A stretch of 64,000 bases of DNA from Vagococcus salmoninarum (GTDB lineage Bacteria > Bacillota > Bacilli > Lactobacillales > Vagococcaceae): the NCBI RefSeq assembly GCF_003987495.1, contig NZ_NGJU01000015.1, forward strand, positions 30,148 through 94,147, written 5' to 3'. Each line of letters starts with the position of its first letter. The first letter of the stretch is position 1. The position numbers were made by a program, and so were the translations under genes. This document shows positions 63,872-64,000 of the stretch, piece after piece. The notes beneath the pieces are model-generated. The model was not told the origin of the DNA and made no database searches. It saw nothing but the letters and a program-made list of their open reading frames with translations.

Positions 63872-64000
63872 AGGCTCTACGTCAAATTGTGTGGATGGCT
63901 AAAATTTAGTCGAATAAATAGTTACTTAGGCAGCTTCATCAGAAATGGTGAAGTTGCTTTTTTGTGTCACTTTAAAACTGATTAGAATGCGGTGTTTAAA
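63872..64000. other. Edge segment with possible insertion-sequence terminus and a terminator
   Basis: About 63873 begins GGCTCTACGTCAAATTGTG, which resembles terminal inverted repeats of ISL3-type elements (GGCTCTTTGTCAAA-like). AT-rich bases precede it. Further right GCAGCTTCA/TGAAGTTGC (about 63930-63957) with T6 forms a terminator. No coding frame of note before the window ends, so element identity cannot be settled here. Confidence 0.35.

Noticed and set aside
1-64000. CRISPR arrays, prophage, rRNA or tRNA genes
   Set aside because: No regularly spaced repeats, phage structural genes or recognisable structural RNA genes were seen on either strand.

Overview
The window is AT-rich, densely packed DNA from a low-GC Gram-positive bacterium of the order Lactobacillales. 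Gene content points to the Enterococcaceae, with Vagococcus or a close relative of Enterococcus most likely. The supporting markers are IreB, CcrZ, the Ecs transporter, the relQ-nadK-rlu-mgtE block facing yjbK-spxH, mprF, a class A PBP2A-like protein, an Mga-type regulator, strong AGGAGG ribosome-binding sites and CcpA-type control. The species call is inference from gene content; no rRNA or tRNA gene was seen.

Layout. 1-9525: mprF (cut by the left edge), proC, a methionine ABC transporter (metNIQ), dps, a manganese/zinc ABC transporter with a DtxR-type operator, and trxA. 9623-21241: housekeeping genes for recombination, division and envelope (mutS2, cvpA, zapA, rnhC, yrzB-like, ruvX, ireB, prsA, ytxH, hit, ecsAB, ccrZ, trmB). 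21242-23409: the most accessory-looking stretch. It holds a small gene broken by a stop at codon 7, 580 bp of hairpin-rich non-coding DNA, a 23-bp tandem repeat at a promoter, an orphan protein with three cysteine-rich repeats and an AP2-like domain, and a 19-bp perfect inverted repeat. 23410-43000: a PepSY/DUF4651-like membrane protein, NUDIX, pepA, ytpP, usp, ytpR, the yhaO-yhaN-yhaM nuclease group, yheA, a PBP, a pseudouridine synthase, a phosphohexomutase, argR, argS, queT, dagK and recD2. 44868-50944: a catabolic module with an AraC-type regulator convergent to an operon for an alcohol dehydrogenase, a CoA-acylating aldehyde dehydrogenase, a phosphotransacylase, an acyl kinase and a DUF554 membrane protein, with a cre box at its promoter. 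51014-58409: a histidine phosphatase, a frameshifted ABC transporter, grpB-like, trmL, a probable small RNA or leader, rlmA, cutC and an mga-like regulator. 58483-63824: mgtE, rlu, nadK and relQ on the minus strand, facing yjbK and spxH.

How genes work together. The adh-ald-ptb-buk genes could oxidise a short-chain alcohol through aldehyde, acyl-CoA and acyl-phosphate to an acid with gain of ATP, or run in reverse. RelQ makes (p)ppGpp, NadK makes NADP, and SpxH feeds Spx to ClpXP, so this corner is stress-related. Metal uptake and Dps lie side by side.

Best leads for something undescribed are the 21.3-23.4 kb region, the structured leaders in front of queT, trmL and argS, and the Shine-Dalgarno/hairpin/start arrangement of pepA. 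I saw no CRISPR array, prophage or complete insertion sequence.
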